A DNA stretch of 64,000 nt from Ascaphus truei (GCA_036426205.1 CM071568.1:115407504-115471503), one strand, 5' to 3'; counted from the first letter of the stretch, positions 35,078-47,565 are shown. Notes: generated from the sequence alone by a model not told the origin. Numbers and translations are program-made.

Positions 35078-36329
35078 CTATGGTATGGTTGTGACCTGCT
35101 GCCGTGGTGTACCTTAACTTTGCACCTGTGGCTTCCCAGCTGTGAGGTGACTCCAGCAATCGTCGCTCTTTTCGGGTATCTTTGGCCTGGGTAGGATGGG
35201 GGCTGGGGAGGTACAAGAGGGAAGGTGGGGAAAGACAAACACATAACCACAAAGTGAACACACAAATAATGTCCCCGGGTCCTTGGCCCAGCCAACTGGA
35301 GTCCGAGTTCATCGCCTTTGGTTGCAGGAGGGCCAAGGTGGGGTACCGTCCTTCCCGATCTACCCCCCCTTCCCCCTCCCTTCTCACCAAAGGACCTCGC
35401 CAGAGCCCTGGATATGAACATCACCAGGCTCAGGCCTGAGGCCCATGCGGACCGCGGAGCAGGTCCCTGCTTTGATACCCCTGCCCCGCTTCTAATACAT
35501 GTGAACATAAAAAAACTTTGCTAACTGTAGCGCTAACTATTTCTACTATCCCTATACTTAATGTAACCTCGCCACTAACTTTGGTGATTGTAATCATCCC
35601 CCTCTCTCTTCACTGAGACTTATAACTCTACCGTGCCGCCTGTAGGTCTAATATATTGTGTCATCCGAGTCCTCCCTTCTATATTATTATTCTCACTTCC
35701 ATATGTTGTTCCTGCTTTTTTTTTTTTTTGTCCCTCTGTCTTGGGGTGACCAGCTTCATTCAGACTGCCAAATCCCCTCTGCCTTCTTGCTGCACCTTCT
35801 GTTCTCTCTGCTATTTGTACCTACATGTTTGGAGTACCTGTCTACTTACTCATTACCCTCCCTAAACACCTATCTCTCTCGTCACGTGCTGCTACTATCC
35901 TTCTATTTTTCTATCACTTACTATATCCGTCTTCTCATAACTTCCTCGTTTTTCCCATCCGACCCTTCCGCTCATGCCCTCCACTCCCACTGCCTTCCCG
36001 CTAACTCCTACTCCTTCTTAACTTCCCCCTTTCCCCTCTTTCCTACCTTACCTGCCTCTACTTGCTCCTCTTGACGCCCTATAACTATCTTTTCAACTTC
36101 CCCCGTCTCTCTCATGTCTGAACTACCATACCCTGTCCTTGTCATACACTGCTACTTCCCCCAGCCATGCTAACTACCTACCTCGTACCTTCCCACTGAC
36201 CTGCCTATAATCCTACCTCACTCCTGACCCTCCGCCGCCTTCCTGCTAATCCCTAATTCGACTTTGGATCCTTACTAACCGCTACGCTATTGTTAACCTT
36301 CCCCCTACCCCCGCCCTCTCTCCGCCCCC
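35078..36329 (-). other. L1 inter-ORF region, purine-rich part
   Basis: 1.25 kb between the ORF2 start and the CpG-rich part. On the L1 sense strand it is strongly purine-rich (C/T-rich as written, 35580-36310). Overlapping frames at 35070-35508 have no recognised domain. Mammalian L1s have only tens of bases between ORFs, so the length is unusual. Confidence 0.6.
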
Positions 36330-36830
36330 TCCTTAGTGCCTCCGCGATTGTGGTATCAAGAGTGTGCGGGGCTGCCATGTCTGCCGCTGCCTTCGCCACT
36401 TGTCCGTTGTCCTTCCGCCTCCGCAGCTACTGCTCGTGACCTCCACGCTCCTGAGCTGCCTGTGACTGCGGCCGCTCGGTGCCATTTCCGCCTCCTCCAA
36501 GATGGCCGCTCATGCTCCGCCTCTTGATGTCACAGGATGTCCGGTCTCCGCCATCTTGGATCTCATTTCGCGCCAGACTGGAGGTAAGCGTGCGCTCACC
36601 TCCCCCGCTCCTTAGATATCCGGGGTTTGCGTTCCAGCGTGAGACTCCATCTGCCTCGTGGCTGCCGCCATCTTCGGATCCAGAAGCAGGAAAAACAGGT
36701 AAGTAACCTTCTCCATTACAGATTCCGATTGGTAAAACAGTTCACCCTCTCCTCCCGCCACTGTAGGGGTTCCTCGGTGGCTAGTGTGGCGGCAACTTTA
36801 TTCAACTGGTGAGGGTTGTAGCAACTTGGA
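36330..36830 (-). promoter_or_regulatory. CpG-rich block with YY1-like AAGATGGC sites inside the L1
   Basis: A CpG-rich 500-bp block lies between ORF1 and ORF2. AAGATGGC or its complement occurs at 36499-36506, 36550-36557 and 36666-36674, in both orientations. YY1 sites of this kind mark the 5' promoter of human L1, so this could be an internal promoter for ORF2. That function is inference. Confidence 0.4.
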
Positions 36831-36904
36831 AAACTGTGAAACTTGAAACTGGAAACACCGCCTAACAGTGTTCTGGAACGTTGGGCTAACTAACCTCCCC
36901 GCTC

Positions 36905-37864
36905 TCACTCTTTATCCGTCCCAGGTCTGGGAGAGCGTCCAGCCGTGGACCAGATGGGGTCCGGGGCCTCCACTGCATCGCCCGTGGTGGTGAGGGTCTC
37001 TTTCAGGCCCAGCTTCTGCAGGAAGGCGTCCCCTTCCTCCGGGTCCCTCATAGAGACTGGCCTCCCATTCCGGATCACCAGTAATCCGAATTGGAAGGTC
37101 CAGCGGTACCGGATGGCTTTATCCCTTAAGATCTTGGTGATGGGGATTAAGTTCCTCCTTCTTAGCAGAGTTGTTGGGGACAAATCCTGGAAGATTAGTA
37201 GTCGAGCCCCCTCAAAGTCAATTGCTGTGCTGGCTCGGGTTTTGCGGCGCACAGCCACCCTAGTGCCGTAATAATGCAGCCGCACTATTATATCCCGGGG
37301 CTGTTCAGACTGCAGGGGCCTAGAACGCAGCGCCCGGTGGCAGCGGTCCATCTCTAGCCTTTCTCTGGGTATCTCCGGCAGCAGGGACTCCATCCAACGC
37401 AGCACATATTCCTCACCGTCCCCTACCGACTCAGGAACCCCCCTGATGCGCACATTATTTCGCCTATCTCTGTTTTCAGCGTCTTCCTGGCGCTCCCTTA
37501 TTTCGTTAATCTGGTGCTGGAGATCTGCAGATTTCTTTTCATTTTTCTTTGTGGCCCTGGTAGTGAGATACAGCTGTTTTTCGATTTGGCCGGTCCGCTC
37601 CCCCAGAGATCCAACTTCTTTATTTAACTCCTTTATTTACGCTTGTAACAGCGTTTTCAAGTCCATGTAAAGGCGGTTGAAATCGCGGACCCTAACCGGC
37701 ATCAGCTCGGGGTTGTCGCTCTCCTCTTCTTCCCCTTCGTGCTCCATGTCGGAGCCCTGATTTGAAATCGGCGCCATTGCAGGGCCCGGTTTGTTTCTCC
37801 TGGAGATGCCGAAGTACTCAGGTAGCCATTTTTTCTTCGGGGTTTTCGGCAGTTTTTTTAACAT
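36905..37864 (-). pseudogene. L1 ORF1 RNA-binding protein
   Basis: 320 codons in one frame with a single in-frame stop at codon 76. A basic N-terminus (KKLPKTPKKKW) and an acidic EGEEEES stretch are followed by a coiled-coil-like segment (about 65-135), an RRM-like domain beginning RIRGVPES at 138, and a basic C-terminal domain (about 230-300). This is the usual ORF1p order; the protein binds L1 RNA as a trimer in the ribonucleoprotein. Frame and composition are well kept apart from the stop. Confidence 0.85.
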
Positions 37865-38002
37865 CCTCCCGTGTTACTGTGCTTGTGGGGTAATTTTCAG
37901 ACTTTTTGTCCAATTTTGAAGGTTTTTTTTATTAAATTGTCTAGCAGCGGGGCAGAGAGCTCTCAGGCTAGACAACCATGCTCTTTGCCGCCGCGCATGC
38001 GC

Positions 38003-38017
38003 CTCCAGGCCAGAGGG
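38003..38017. repeat. Target-site duplication of the L1 (right)
   Basis: CTCCAGGCCAGAGGG, identical to 29899-29913. The 5' junction of the element lies at 38002. Confidence 0.9.
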
Positions 38018-38074
38018 GTTTATTGATGTAAATATGCTTTAATCATATGTAGATTTAGTCTAATATATATTTTT

Positions 38075-38990
38075 TATTTCTATCTTATTTATTGTATTTT
38101 CAGAAATATACAGTAAAACATTTGTCAAAAGGTAGGGGAAAATATATGAAAAGAACATTGTTCATGGTGTTTACATACCTAGCAAACATTTATCTTCATA
38201 AAATAGTATATACAGTAGCATTCTTTCTTAAAATTGGACCATCTAATGATCTATGTATCAGTTGGTCCCTTTGATCTTATCTAGCATACAGCTTCTTCAC
38301 TATCTCTGAAAGGAACTTAAAGCGGATTGCTAGAAAGATAGAAAAAATGAGAGAAAGGATAAAGGAGAAGGGGTGTGTGGGGGGTGGGGGGAGGAAGGGG
38401 GTAAGGTGGAGGGTAAGTAATGTAGGGGGTGAGGGGGAGTAGGAGAGTGTACCAGTTGGTCTCCACTCTCCACCCATCCACCCAGCGCCCCCTCCCCCCC
38501 AATCTTAGTCTAATATATTTTAATGTAAAGTCTATCAACGTTTTATTTTTATGTTGAACAGTTGAAGATTTTCTTGCATTTTTTGAGTTTGCTAGGAATC
38601 AAAACATTATACTACTAATTATCAAATGCTGCAAGAACAGTAAAACATTGTGACACAGTGTACAACTGACCTTATGGTCTTTCATAAGAATAAAATATTA
38701 AGAGCACTGTATTAGCATTTCTATTAATATTTCATCATTTCTTTGACAGTTCAAAATGGTCTCACTTGCTCCCACAAACACAAAACACAATGAAGCTCCC
38801 TTTTAGTCCCCCCCCCTTTTTTATTTATTTCAATCTTATTTATTGTATTTTCAGAAATATACAGTAAACCAATTGTCAAAAGGTAGGGAAAATTATACAA
38901 AAAGAACCAGTTGGTCCCCACTTTCCAACCAGCGCCCCCCCACTCCCGAATGAAACTGAATTGTTCTAATTTGTCTAGTTCCCCCCCCCC
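38075..38990 (-). repeat. Two related LINE-3'-end-like repeats
   Basis: 38075-38500 and 38820-38990 share TATTTATTGTATTTTCAGAAATATACAGTAAA and the GTTGGTC..CCACT..CCAGCGCCCCC end. The second lacks about 300 bp of the first. On the minus strand the end resembles an L1-type 3' terminus (AATAAATAAG). C-runs and G-rich tracts lie between. Confidence 0.5.
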
Positions 38991-39109
38991 TTTTAACACC
39001 AGCCCTAACATACTATCTTCGTTTCCATTTCTTTCCTACCTGTTTATTTAGCCACATTGGTTTAGACATCTTTCTTTTATATTTCTTACCCAAGTATATA
39101 CACTGATAG

Positions 39110-39605
39110 GTGTACTTACCTAATAATGTTTAAAAGACTGCCCATTTATCGTCTTAATTTTCTCTGCAAAATTGTCATCCCAATGTATTCTTTGTAGATT
39201 ATTTCTCAATTTATTAAAAATTATCTTTTTAAAATGTAAATTCTTTGTTGAACCAGAATAATATGTTTTTTGATCATTTATTTCAAATAAAACAATGTTA
39301 TAATCACTGTTTCCCAAATGTTTCCTGATTTGAATATTTATAATGTTATGACTTCTACATTTTTTGAAATCCTGGATGGTTCCATCTATAGTTTGGGTCA
39401 GATAATTGTCTTTTAGGACCCCCAAAAAACTGTTCCCTTTAGTTGTAATGCTATTCTCATTGTTCCAGTTTGTCAGGATAATTAAAATCATCCATTATAA
39501 AAACATGACTAAGATTTGCTGCCTTCTCAATTTTCAAAAGTATTTTGACTTCCTCAATCTCACAGATGTTTGGTGGTTTATAGTATATTCCTACAAACAT
39601 TTTCT
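39110..39605 (-). pseudogene. CR1/L2-type LINE endonuclease fragment
   Basis: The minus frames read VGIYYKPPN, FIMDDFNYPD, then after a frameshift near 39470-39490 NSFLGVLKDNYLTQTI and SDYNIVLFEI. This is the order of the AP-endonuclease motifs of CR1-group LINEs. The N-terminus and everything downstream of the domain are missing. Confidence 0.7.
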
Positions 39606-39616
39606 TTGTACTTTTA

Positions 39617-40774
39617 TGTAGCCCTCTTTCCTCGTGACTAAAGAGACTACGCGTGCTGATTGCACGATCCTCCACCACTGGGAGCCTGGGGTGATCACGT
39701 TCGTTGGTATGTAGCACCTCCATCTGAGAGAGATCCTAGCGCAGTAGGATAACCTCTCCCAGGAACCCACCAGTAACAGAAAATAACACACACACAGTAT
39801 GGCAAACTTATATTTACTGGCATATAACTGATAACGTTGGTAATAACAAGGCCATACAAGGCTGCACCAACACAATACCCCCACTGTGTAAGCCCACCAC
39901 CTGTAAGTTTCGCCCAAAGTACTGAGGTGCCCTAGGCACCGAACCACCCGATGTCCACAACAGCAACCCCACTCCAAAGTGTGTGGCAGTGCTACCACAG
40001 TGTGTATGGCCGTTTGTGCACTTTGTGACGATACCTTCCTGGTCCACACCAGGCCATCTTGGTTGTGGGTTCACCGAGCTGCAATGTGTCCCACGCCGAG
40101 CATGGATCCTCAAGCGTCTGGTCAAGCTCTGAGGGGTCTCCCATTGGAGTGTGTCCCTGTTAATAGTCTCTGATAATGGAAAGGCCTGGGTCTGGTCCCA
40201 GACCGCAGGCCACAGTCACCGCTTGGCGTCTGGTGCGGATGCAGCACTCTGTCACTGTAACTACTAGGGGAGCGTCCCTAGCTATGGATATTCCCTGCAG
40301 CAGCCACAAACTACTCGTGATCAGGGCCTAGCTGGGGCCTAGGGGGCAATCTGGCCTAGTCCAGGAAGCACTGCTCCCTGGACACTACCTGCTCTGTTGG
40401 GGTCCCTCTCCCGACTGCGTGCGAGGTCCTGAACGCACCAAACGTATCTCTTCTCCTTCCCGGGGATACCGCAGCCCTATTGGCTTTGCTCCCCCACCAG
40501 CCTAGCAGCCCCTGAGGCTGCTGGAACTTGTAGTCCCATGCAGAGCCTATCTCTAATGGCCGCTGCACTCTTGGCTGTACTGCGCATGCACAATGCTTCC
40601 ATTGTGCATGCGTGATTAGCAAGTGTCACAGAGCCCTGTAGCTCTTCCGGCAAGCATGCAGTCTCCCCGCACCACCGCGGGTCCACCCATAGTCTCGGAG
40701 GCACCCGGACCCACACAGCAGCCGTCCCCTGCCTCACAGGCCAAGAGGTAAGGGGACTAAAGGGACCTGGCTAT
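39617..40774 (-). mobile_element. 3' LTR of minus-strand Ty3/gypsy element
   Basis: The plus-strand left end is TGTAGCCC and the right end GGCTATA, adjacent to TATCCTTCCCCTAG, whose complement CTAGGGGAAGGATA looks like a polypurine tract. The gypsy pol region follows on the same strand at higher coordinates. An alternative left edge is TGTAGC at 39710. The terminal bases are decayed. Confidence 0.5.
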
Positions 40775-41559
40775 ATCCTTCCCCTAGTGGAGACTCCAAC
40801 ATCTCCGCTTGGGAACATCATAACACAGACATTATATAATAAAAATGCATGGTTATTATATACAACTTAACACAACACACATGACTCTAAACCAAATTGA
40901 ACATTTCGATGGGCATGGCTATTACTGAAGCAAGCTTGCTTCGAGATAGCTGCTGAGATAGTGGGGTGTCCCTAACGAATCGTAGGCCACTCTAGTGGGA
41001 GGGCGCATCACTCACTGACTTCTGTGAGTCTCATCAATGTCTCCTTTGTGGGAGAGGCTGTCATGGGCTTGAGGTTCAGATCCTCTCATAAGAGGTGAAT
41101 CAGTCTCTGTAATGTCTCTTTGATGAATGAAGCTTGGGCTTTGTGGATCAAGTGGATGGCTTGTTGAAGCCACTGGCGAGGGTACATAGGGCTCGGGCCC
41201 ATTACCCGTTGCTCCTTCGGGAGGTACCCACTAGTCTCCATTTGAACCAGCAGAAATTCCTTCCATAGGATCTAATTTGCTTCAACTAGTGAATCTGAGT
41301 GCTCTTCAGACCCCTCTTGCTCACTGGCCCTTACTATTGTCTCTGGTTTGGGGTCACTTTTTCCCACTTGTGGAATTGTTTCTGTGCCAAACCTTTACCC
41401 TGCCATCCGCGTCCCGTATACGCTAGACAGGGAGGCCTGGCATCTGGAGTTCTTGTTCAAAAGGCCCGTCACGCCAGCGGTCGGCTAGCTTGTGTTTGCC
41501 GGGGATTCATAGATTTCATAGGAGAACAGCATCCCCAGGCCGAAGTTCCCGATAGCGGT

Positions 41560-43625
41560 CCTTGTGGTCATACCTCCGCTTGTTGCAAGCGTTCAGCTGG
41601 GCGGTAGCTTTTTCCACCAACGGATATGCACGGTGCAGGCTGTCCTGCAGTCGCTTCACAAATCGTTAGTGATCCATATTGGGTACCCCATCGGTACATA
41701 CCCAGAAACGGATGTCCACAGACAGTCATGCCTCTCGATCTGGGTTCATGAAGTACGGTGTGCATCCCTTAGATTCATGCTTGATGCAGTTGTACGCATG
41801 CACCAGCGCTTAAACGTGTTTGCTCCATTCGGATTTCTGAGAGCCCTTTAGGGTGCCTAGCATGTCTAACAGTGTTTAATTTAACCTCCTCTGGAAGAGA
41901 GTCTCCCTCTGGATGATATGGAGTAATCCTAGACTTCTGGATGTTGAGCAAGTTGAGAAGCTCCTTGATAAGCTTGCTCTCGAAGTCCCTTCCCTGGTCA
42001 GAGTGCATCCGATTCGGCAGACTATAGTGTATGAAATATTTCTCCCGCAGCACTTTAGCCACCGTTATCACCTTCTGACCTTTGGTGGGGGATGCCTAAG
42101 CGTATTGCGTATAGTGGTCGGTCCCCACCAGCACATTCCCGATGCCTCTTTAATCGGGCTCTATGCACAAGAAATCTATGCAGACAAGATCCATGGGACC
42201 AGATCTTTTCAGATGGCCCATTGTGGCTGCACAGGTGGGCAGTGTCTTCCGCTTGGATAAATCTTAGGCATTTCTTGCAATGCCATTCCAAAGACTCCCA
42301 CATTTTGGGCCAGAAGAATCAGTCCCTCCCTAATATGAAGGTCTTGTCAATCCCAAGGTGTCCGTGGACGTTAGACCAGGACATGGTACTGGAGGCTTCT
42401 GGGCAGAACCAACTGTCTCCTGTCCGAGTGATTGTGGTAGGGGACGATCTGGTAAAGGAGGCCACGCCCTATCTGGAATTTGTCCCATTCCCTCATGATG
42501 ACCGCGACGGTGTCAATGGGGGCACGTTCCACCAAGGGGGGATTATTCTGGTGTATGGCCTTGCATATAGCGTTAGCCACTGGATCACGCATCTGGGCCT
42601 GTACTCCTTCCATTCTAGGATGGTGTCCTGGGTGATGGCTATGCCATCGGGTTGGCAGTAGGCATCGGGGAGCAACTTTGGGTGTAATCCTAATGAATCG
42701 GCCACTCTCAACTCGGAAAACGCTACTTTGTCCTCCACTATTGCAGCAGTGGAGCACATTGCTCACATCCCAGGTCCCGGGATTTCTTCCAACAGATCGT
42801 CGTCTTGTGTTGTGCTCAGTCCAGGTGTCCTGGAGAGATCATCGGCTCCGATGTTTAGAGGCCCCGGTTTGTATTTCAAGGTGAACTGATAATTGGAGTG
42901 AGCCGTCAGCCATCTGTGACCAGTGGCATCCAATTTAGCGGAGGTAAGGATATACGTCAGATGGTTGTCCATTCGAGCTTCGAAAGAACGTTCGATAATC
43001 GTGAGTTTCTCCACTACTGCCCACGTGAGGTCCAGGAACTGAAGATTATGAACCGGATAGTTCTGTTCACTTGGGGTTAGACTTTGGCTCACATACAGCA
43101 AGGCAGCAGGATACTTCTGGTGTAGTACAGCTCCCAGCCTGTTGAAACTGGCAGCCACATGCAGGATGTATGGTTTCTCCAGATCGGCATAAGCCAGGAC
43201 CGGGGCTTCAGTCAGGCTTTTCTTGAGTCCGGTGATGGTCTTTTTACAGGCAGACGTCCACTTGTCGCCAAAAAGTTGATCTGGATAGATCTTTAGTAGG
43301 TTGTGGAGGACCTTGGCTTTACTAGAGTATCCCTCCATGAAGCAGCGGTATTATCCACAGAACCCCAGGAAGGATCGCAGCTCCATCACGTTGTCTGGTC
43401 TTGGTTAGTTCACCATGGTTTTGACCTTGGCAGGGTCGGTAGCCACTTCGTCGGCAGACACAATGTGCCCCACGTAGGTGACTGACATGCGGCAGAACCA
43501 GCACTTGTCCAGGGACAACATCAGGCCCTCCTTGCCCAGTCTATCCAACACCTTCTAGAGTCGTTCTTCGTGTTCTTCGAGAGTTCTTCCGAACACGATA
43601 ATGTCATCGAGGTAGACTATCGTTG
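41560..43625 (-). pseudogene. Ty3/gypsy pol: RT end, RNase H, integrase
   Basis: Starting at 43616 the minus strand reads VYLDDIIVFGRT (RT catalytic YLDD), then GHIVSADEVATDPAKV. RNase H follows in the 42763-43338 frame (GAVLHQKYPAALLYVSQSL, YQFTLKYKPGPLNIGADDLSR), with VAAS at the first catalytic aspartate position. Integrase core pieces occur at 41775-42071 (HSDQGRDFES, TPYHPEGD). Several stops and frameshifts break it. Gag, protease and the first part of RT are absent, with truncation near 43625. Confidence 0.8.
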
Positions 43626-43994
43626 TAATCCAGGGGGAGCATGGAGGGAAATAGAACAAAAAACAAAAAACAATCTAAGTGTAGACAGTTTTTAAATTGG
43701 TGTAAAATTCTATGTCTTGTCTTGGCTCGTATGTGATGCCTACTTACAAGAAGTAAGTTAAAATCAAGCGGTTTTGACACACAATGGTCTCTGCTAGGAA
43801 TGTTGTTCTCCACTCAGTGATGGGATCTCCAATTCTCAGCTCAGCAACAGTATATATGTAAAAGAAATGATACCATAGTGCAGACCAGTACAATATAAAA
43901 CTCGACTTTATAGGGTTAAAAAATGAACACTTACAATAAAAACAAGTAATTTAAGCATGTTTCACAATCATTGTGATCAAGGAGAGAAGAGTTT
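43626..43994. other. Stretch without recognised gene
   Basis: AT-rich DNA between the truncated gypsy pol and a GA microsatellite. Nothing recognised. Confidence 0.4.
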
Positions 43995-43998
43995 GAGG

Positions 43999-44029
<31 letters not shown>

Positions 44030-44032
44030 AGA

Positions 44033-44094
<62 letters not shown>
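43995..44094. repeat. (GA)n microsatellite
   Basis: About 100 bp of GA repeats with a few G and C interruptions, directly before the SINE. Confidence 0.95.
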
Positions 44095-44096
<2 letters not shown>

Positions 44097-44325
44097 CAGT
44101 GAGTAAAGACACTGACTGGCACTGAGAGTTTGAAGCAGGGGAACTTGGTTCAATTCCCAGTGTCAGCTCCTTGTGACGTTGGGCAAGTCACTTTATCTCC
44201 CTGTGCCTCACAAAAAAAAAACATAGATTGTAAGCTCCACAGGGCAGGCACTTGTGCCTGCAAAATGTCTCTGAAAAGCGCTGCATTAAACTAGCAGCGC
44301 TATACAAGAACATGCTTTTATTATA
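44095..44325 (+). mobile_element. MIR-like CORE-SINE
   Basis: A tRNA-derived head with a box-B-like GGTTCAATTCC (44147-44157) is followed by the CORE segment TTGGGCAAGTCACTTTATCTC and CTGTGCCTCA, then GATTGTAAGCTCCACAGGGCA and an AGCGCTATACAAG tail as in L2-mobilised SINEs. It would be a Pol III transcript copied by an L2-type LINE. Slightly diverged but complete in layout. Confidence 0.75.
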
Positions 44326-45904
44326 AATATATATATCATTTTACATACACACATATATTATTTGAAATAAGAGGTCCCTCGAAATTGAAACAGGGTACTC
44401 CAAGCTATGTAGGATGCCCAGTAGCTGAGAGATTTATTTTGACATTCCATTACAAGAATTCTTGTCCAGGAAAACCAATATGGTCACTGAGGTCAACCTC
44501 ACTCTGCAGGAAATAGAAAGCTGTGACATAATCATAATCATGAGGTGACATTGAAGCTTATGATTGGGTGACCCGGCAGCCATTTTTGTAGTTCCTTGGA
44601 AGAGTCAAATATTTAATATCTAGGCATGTGTGTCCACGGATGTTTGAATGTCACAGTTCAGCTGCAGAGCTCCCTGTGTTTCCCATACAGCTAGGTAAGT
44701 AAAATAAAACAAATATTTGATTTTTGGGGGGTATTGCTGCTTTATCCTTTACAGTCCTGGGGGTCCCGTGGTCCTTATGGTCATATGATTGCTCCTAGAC
44801 CAGTCACATGCATGTGACAAGGCCCTGCATGGCAAAAATCGAAGTAAAGGGGGCTCCACTTTCATTTTAATCGGGCTAGCTGCTGCATCAAAGTGGTCAG
44901 TCTGATTTTCCCCTAGAAAAAGAGCAAGTACACATGACTTACCTAGTAGGTCATTTGGGTCTCTGGCATGCCAGGGCCTATGCCATACCAGATACATTAT
45001 AAAGGACACTCTGAAGGTTAAAACCAAACTAGTTACTGAAGTTAAACAGAGAGAATGCATTTACATATAATCAGACAGTGGAATTAATGATAAGGTGGAG
45101 TTAGCAAAAATAATTGTTTAACCCTCATCAACGGTTCACATAGAAATATCATGGAGTAACCGGAGGATTGCCCTAGAGAGCTCTGATCTAGAATAACAAA
45201 TTCATGGAAACAGCAGTGCACTATTTTTGGCAAATGCAAGAGTCATTAAGTCTTCTCATGTGTACTAATTGAACCAAAGAATATAAATTTGTTGATGTCA
45301 ATAGAAAAGATGTATCAAGTCAAGTGTTGGGAGAGGTGAAATCAATATTCAAGTTAAAAGCACCAGTATCATTATATTGATTAAAAAACTTAAATCAATG
45401 CAAATGTTGCTTCTGTGATATCATTTAAAGACATTGAAGAGTAGAGAATGTTTTTTTAGGGGCCATCCAATCAGCCGTCTGTCTTTTAAGTAATCTTTCT
45501 ATTTTTCTGGCCATTGGTTAAATTACTTTAGACCATTTTGCATTAGAATTAAAAGAGCCCATTTTTTTCAGCTTTACAATGTTCCAATATGTAGCATGAC
45601 AGTTGTTGCTAATGTAAATAAAACCAATCAATAGAAAAACGACTGAAACATTGCTAAGACTAACCATGCCGTATTCTGCAGCAACATTAGCAAGAAAAAT
45701 TAATTTAAAAAGTGGAATTTTCTGGGGTAAATATATCAAAGATCTATTTGCAAAATAAACTACTGTAGGTACAATATGTTGGAAAGAGCAATAAAGGTAT
45801 AAAACCCTCTACAACAGATCGTACAGTGTAAAGACACACACAAAAAGAACAACTGAACAATGCATCCAGAAGCATAGGAGCTTTTTTTAAATAAGACATA
45901 TATA
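44326..45904. other. Stretch without recognised gene
   Basis: AT-rich DNA with no repeat ends, domains or structured RNA that I recognise. Confidence 0.4.
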
Positions 45905-46672
45905 TGTAGCCCATCTATCCCCATCCCTAAGTGAGATTGGGGGGTATGCTCTTTTCTGCTACTCTGTGCTGGTAAAGACCTGTAGGTAACAGGAGGGCTG
46001 AGCGCTCCGCGGTGGTGTGGGGAGAAACAGGACAGGAAGGACAGATTACCTTGGTTTCATTGGGTGCAGCGCCTCCAGCCAGCAGGAATCTCCTGGGGAT
46101 GTTCATAAGATGTACCCCTACTGACACTCCTCCATTCAACGGAGACAGTAATACACAGCATGGTCTTTTATGATGTTTATTTGGCAGTCAACTCACAGGA
46201 CAAAGATCAGTAGTTCTCACATATTTATCATCTCCTGCTTCTCTCTCTTTACAAGTCAGAGCCCTGACTTAGGCATAATTCCCTACCCTCCCAGCCCCTC
46301 ATGGGTGGGAGGGAGAGTCTTCTCTCTCTCTACTGTGCTGACAGACTTCTTCCTGAACACTCTTTCCGGAACTCTCTAATTTGGGAGGATGTCACAATTT
46401 ATCATCTTTGGCGAGTCTCTCTAACTATGACTCATAGCAAGCCAGAGCCAGATACAGATTGGCCCACACACTACAGAGGGCGTTCCAACCAATATCCACC
46501 CCTCAGATTGGCACCCTCAGAAGTTTCTAGGCCCGCCCTTGAATACTGATACATCATTCAAGGCTGTAACACACACCGGCCTAAAGAAGGAATTAACCTT
46601 TCCACTGCCTGCACTAACAGGACTGACAGAGGAAAGGCCCAGGGAAAAAAGTAACTGCCGCAAGGCTATGTT
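45905..46672 (-). mobile_element. Probable solo LTR
   Basis: The left end TGTAGCCCATC and right end GGCTATGTT resemble the LTR at 39617-40774 (TGTAGCCC...GGCTATA). A possible ATATA duplication sits in an AT-rich context and is weak. No coding region. Confidence 0.4.
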
Positions 46673-46677
46673 ATATA

Positions 46678-46930
46678 TACATGTCATCATCTTCAGCCTT
46701 TGTCCCTAATGATTCTCCATGTATTGAGGTTGCATGCGTCTATTCGCCATGTTGCTCCAACACATTTTATGATTTCCTCCTCCCATCGTACTTTTGGTCG
46801 TTGTCTTTAATCTCTCTTGGAATCCAGTTGAATACCATCTTTGTCCAATGATGGTCATTTCTTCTTGTGATATATCTGACCCACTGGCATTTTAATCTCT
46901 TAACCCTTGTGATGATGTCACATAGATATA
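46678..46930 (-). pseudogene. RTE/BovB-type LINE, C-terminal tail fragment
   Basis: The minus frame reads VKRLKCQWVRYITRRNDHHWTK then VFNWIPREIKDNDQKY. This matches the RLKWxGHxxRxxDxRW...W.PR tail that follows the RT domain in RTE-like LINE proteins. Two stops follow. Only this tail is present. Confidence 0.6.
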
Positions 46931-47414
46931 GATATTTATAGATATATATCTATATATCATGATTCTGGAGGATGTATCATATAAAGAGGCTTATGTGTAA
47001 AACTGATGTAACTGTACTGTGTCTATTGCAAAGCCTATTGACAAGGGCAGGAATATCATATTATTTAAAAATGCATTTCCTTATTCAGTAAAGTGTTTTC
47101 ATTCAGCGAAAAATAAGATCCTTAGATGAAAATGCTGATTAGCAAAAAAGCTTGTACATTTTGTAAAATCACTCACTCATATAATACTTAATACATTGTT
47201 AAATGAAGATATAACAAGATTACATGGGGCAACTTCACACTTTTATCAGGTTCACCTCTTTTAATGTCAGCTGGCACTAGCCACACATGTGGTATGAGTA
47301 GTCAAAACAACGAGATATCACTGTTCTATAAGCAACATAAAGAAGTTGCCCCCTTACCCTCTAATAAACATGTAAATCATAAAACAAACCTCCAAAGGAC
47401 TTAGTGTAAACATG

Positions 47415-47565
47415 GAAATATATTGTGGGATCAACGTTTCAGTGCCTGTTGAACCTTTGTCAAGATACAGTAAGTACAAAAAGTGCCACTTACTAAAATG
47501 CCACATTCTTTATTTACTGTATCTTGACAAAGGTCCACACAGGGATCAAAATGTTGCTCTCACAA
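47415..47565. other. Inverted pair of hammerhead-like relics
   Basis: TGTGGGATCAACGTTTCAG...CCTTTGTCAAGATACAGTA (47427-47473) is mirrored by TACTGTATCTTGACAAAGG...ATCAAAATGTTG (47515-47556). Each arm has the TTGACAAAGG...GAAAC/AAAAT...GTTG pattern of a decayed hammerhead. The layout resembles the 395-bp palindromic insert at 13737. Confidence 0.4.

Larger units (their letters stand above)
29914..38002 (-). mobile_element. Full-length L1-type LINE, 8.1 kb, minus strand
   Basis: Bounded by identical 15-bp target duplications, with a short poly-A tail (T10 on the plus strand at 29914-29923). In element order: 138-bp 5' leader, ORF1 (37864-36905), 1.8-kb inter-ORF region, ORF2 (35077-31298), and a long 3' UTR that itself carries a nested 974-bp insert. 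Each ORF stays in one frame with a few stops, so the insertion is comparatively young. It is inactive as read. Confidence 0.9.

Noticed and set aside
36945..37271. 108-codon plus frame as an independent gene
   Set aside because: Antisense to L1 ORF1, which has the correct domain order on the minus strand.
41299..42661. Plus-strand frames of 95-189 codons
   Set aside because: Antisense to the Ty3/gypsy pol remnant, whose integrase and RNase H motifs are on the minus strand.
44095..44325. Possible tRNA gene from the box-B-like GGTTCAATTCC
   Set aside because: No cloverleaf can be built. CORE and tail segments show a SINE.
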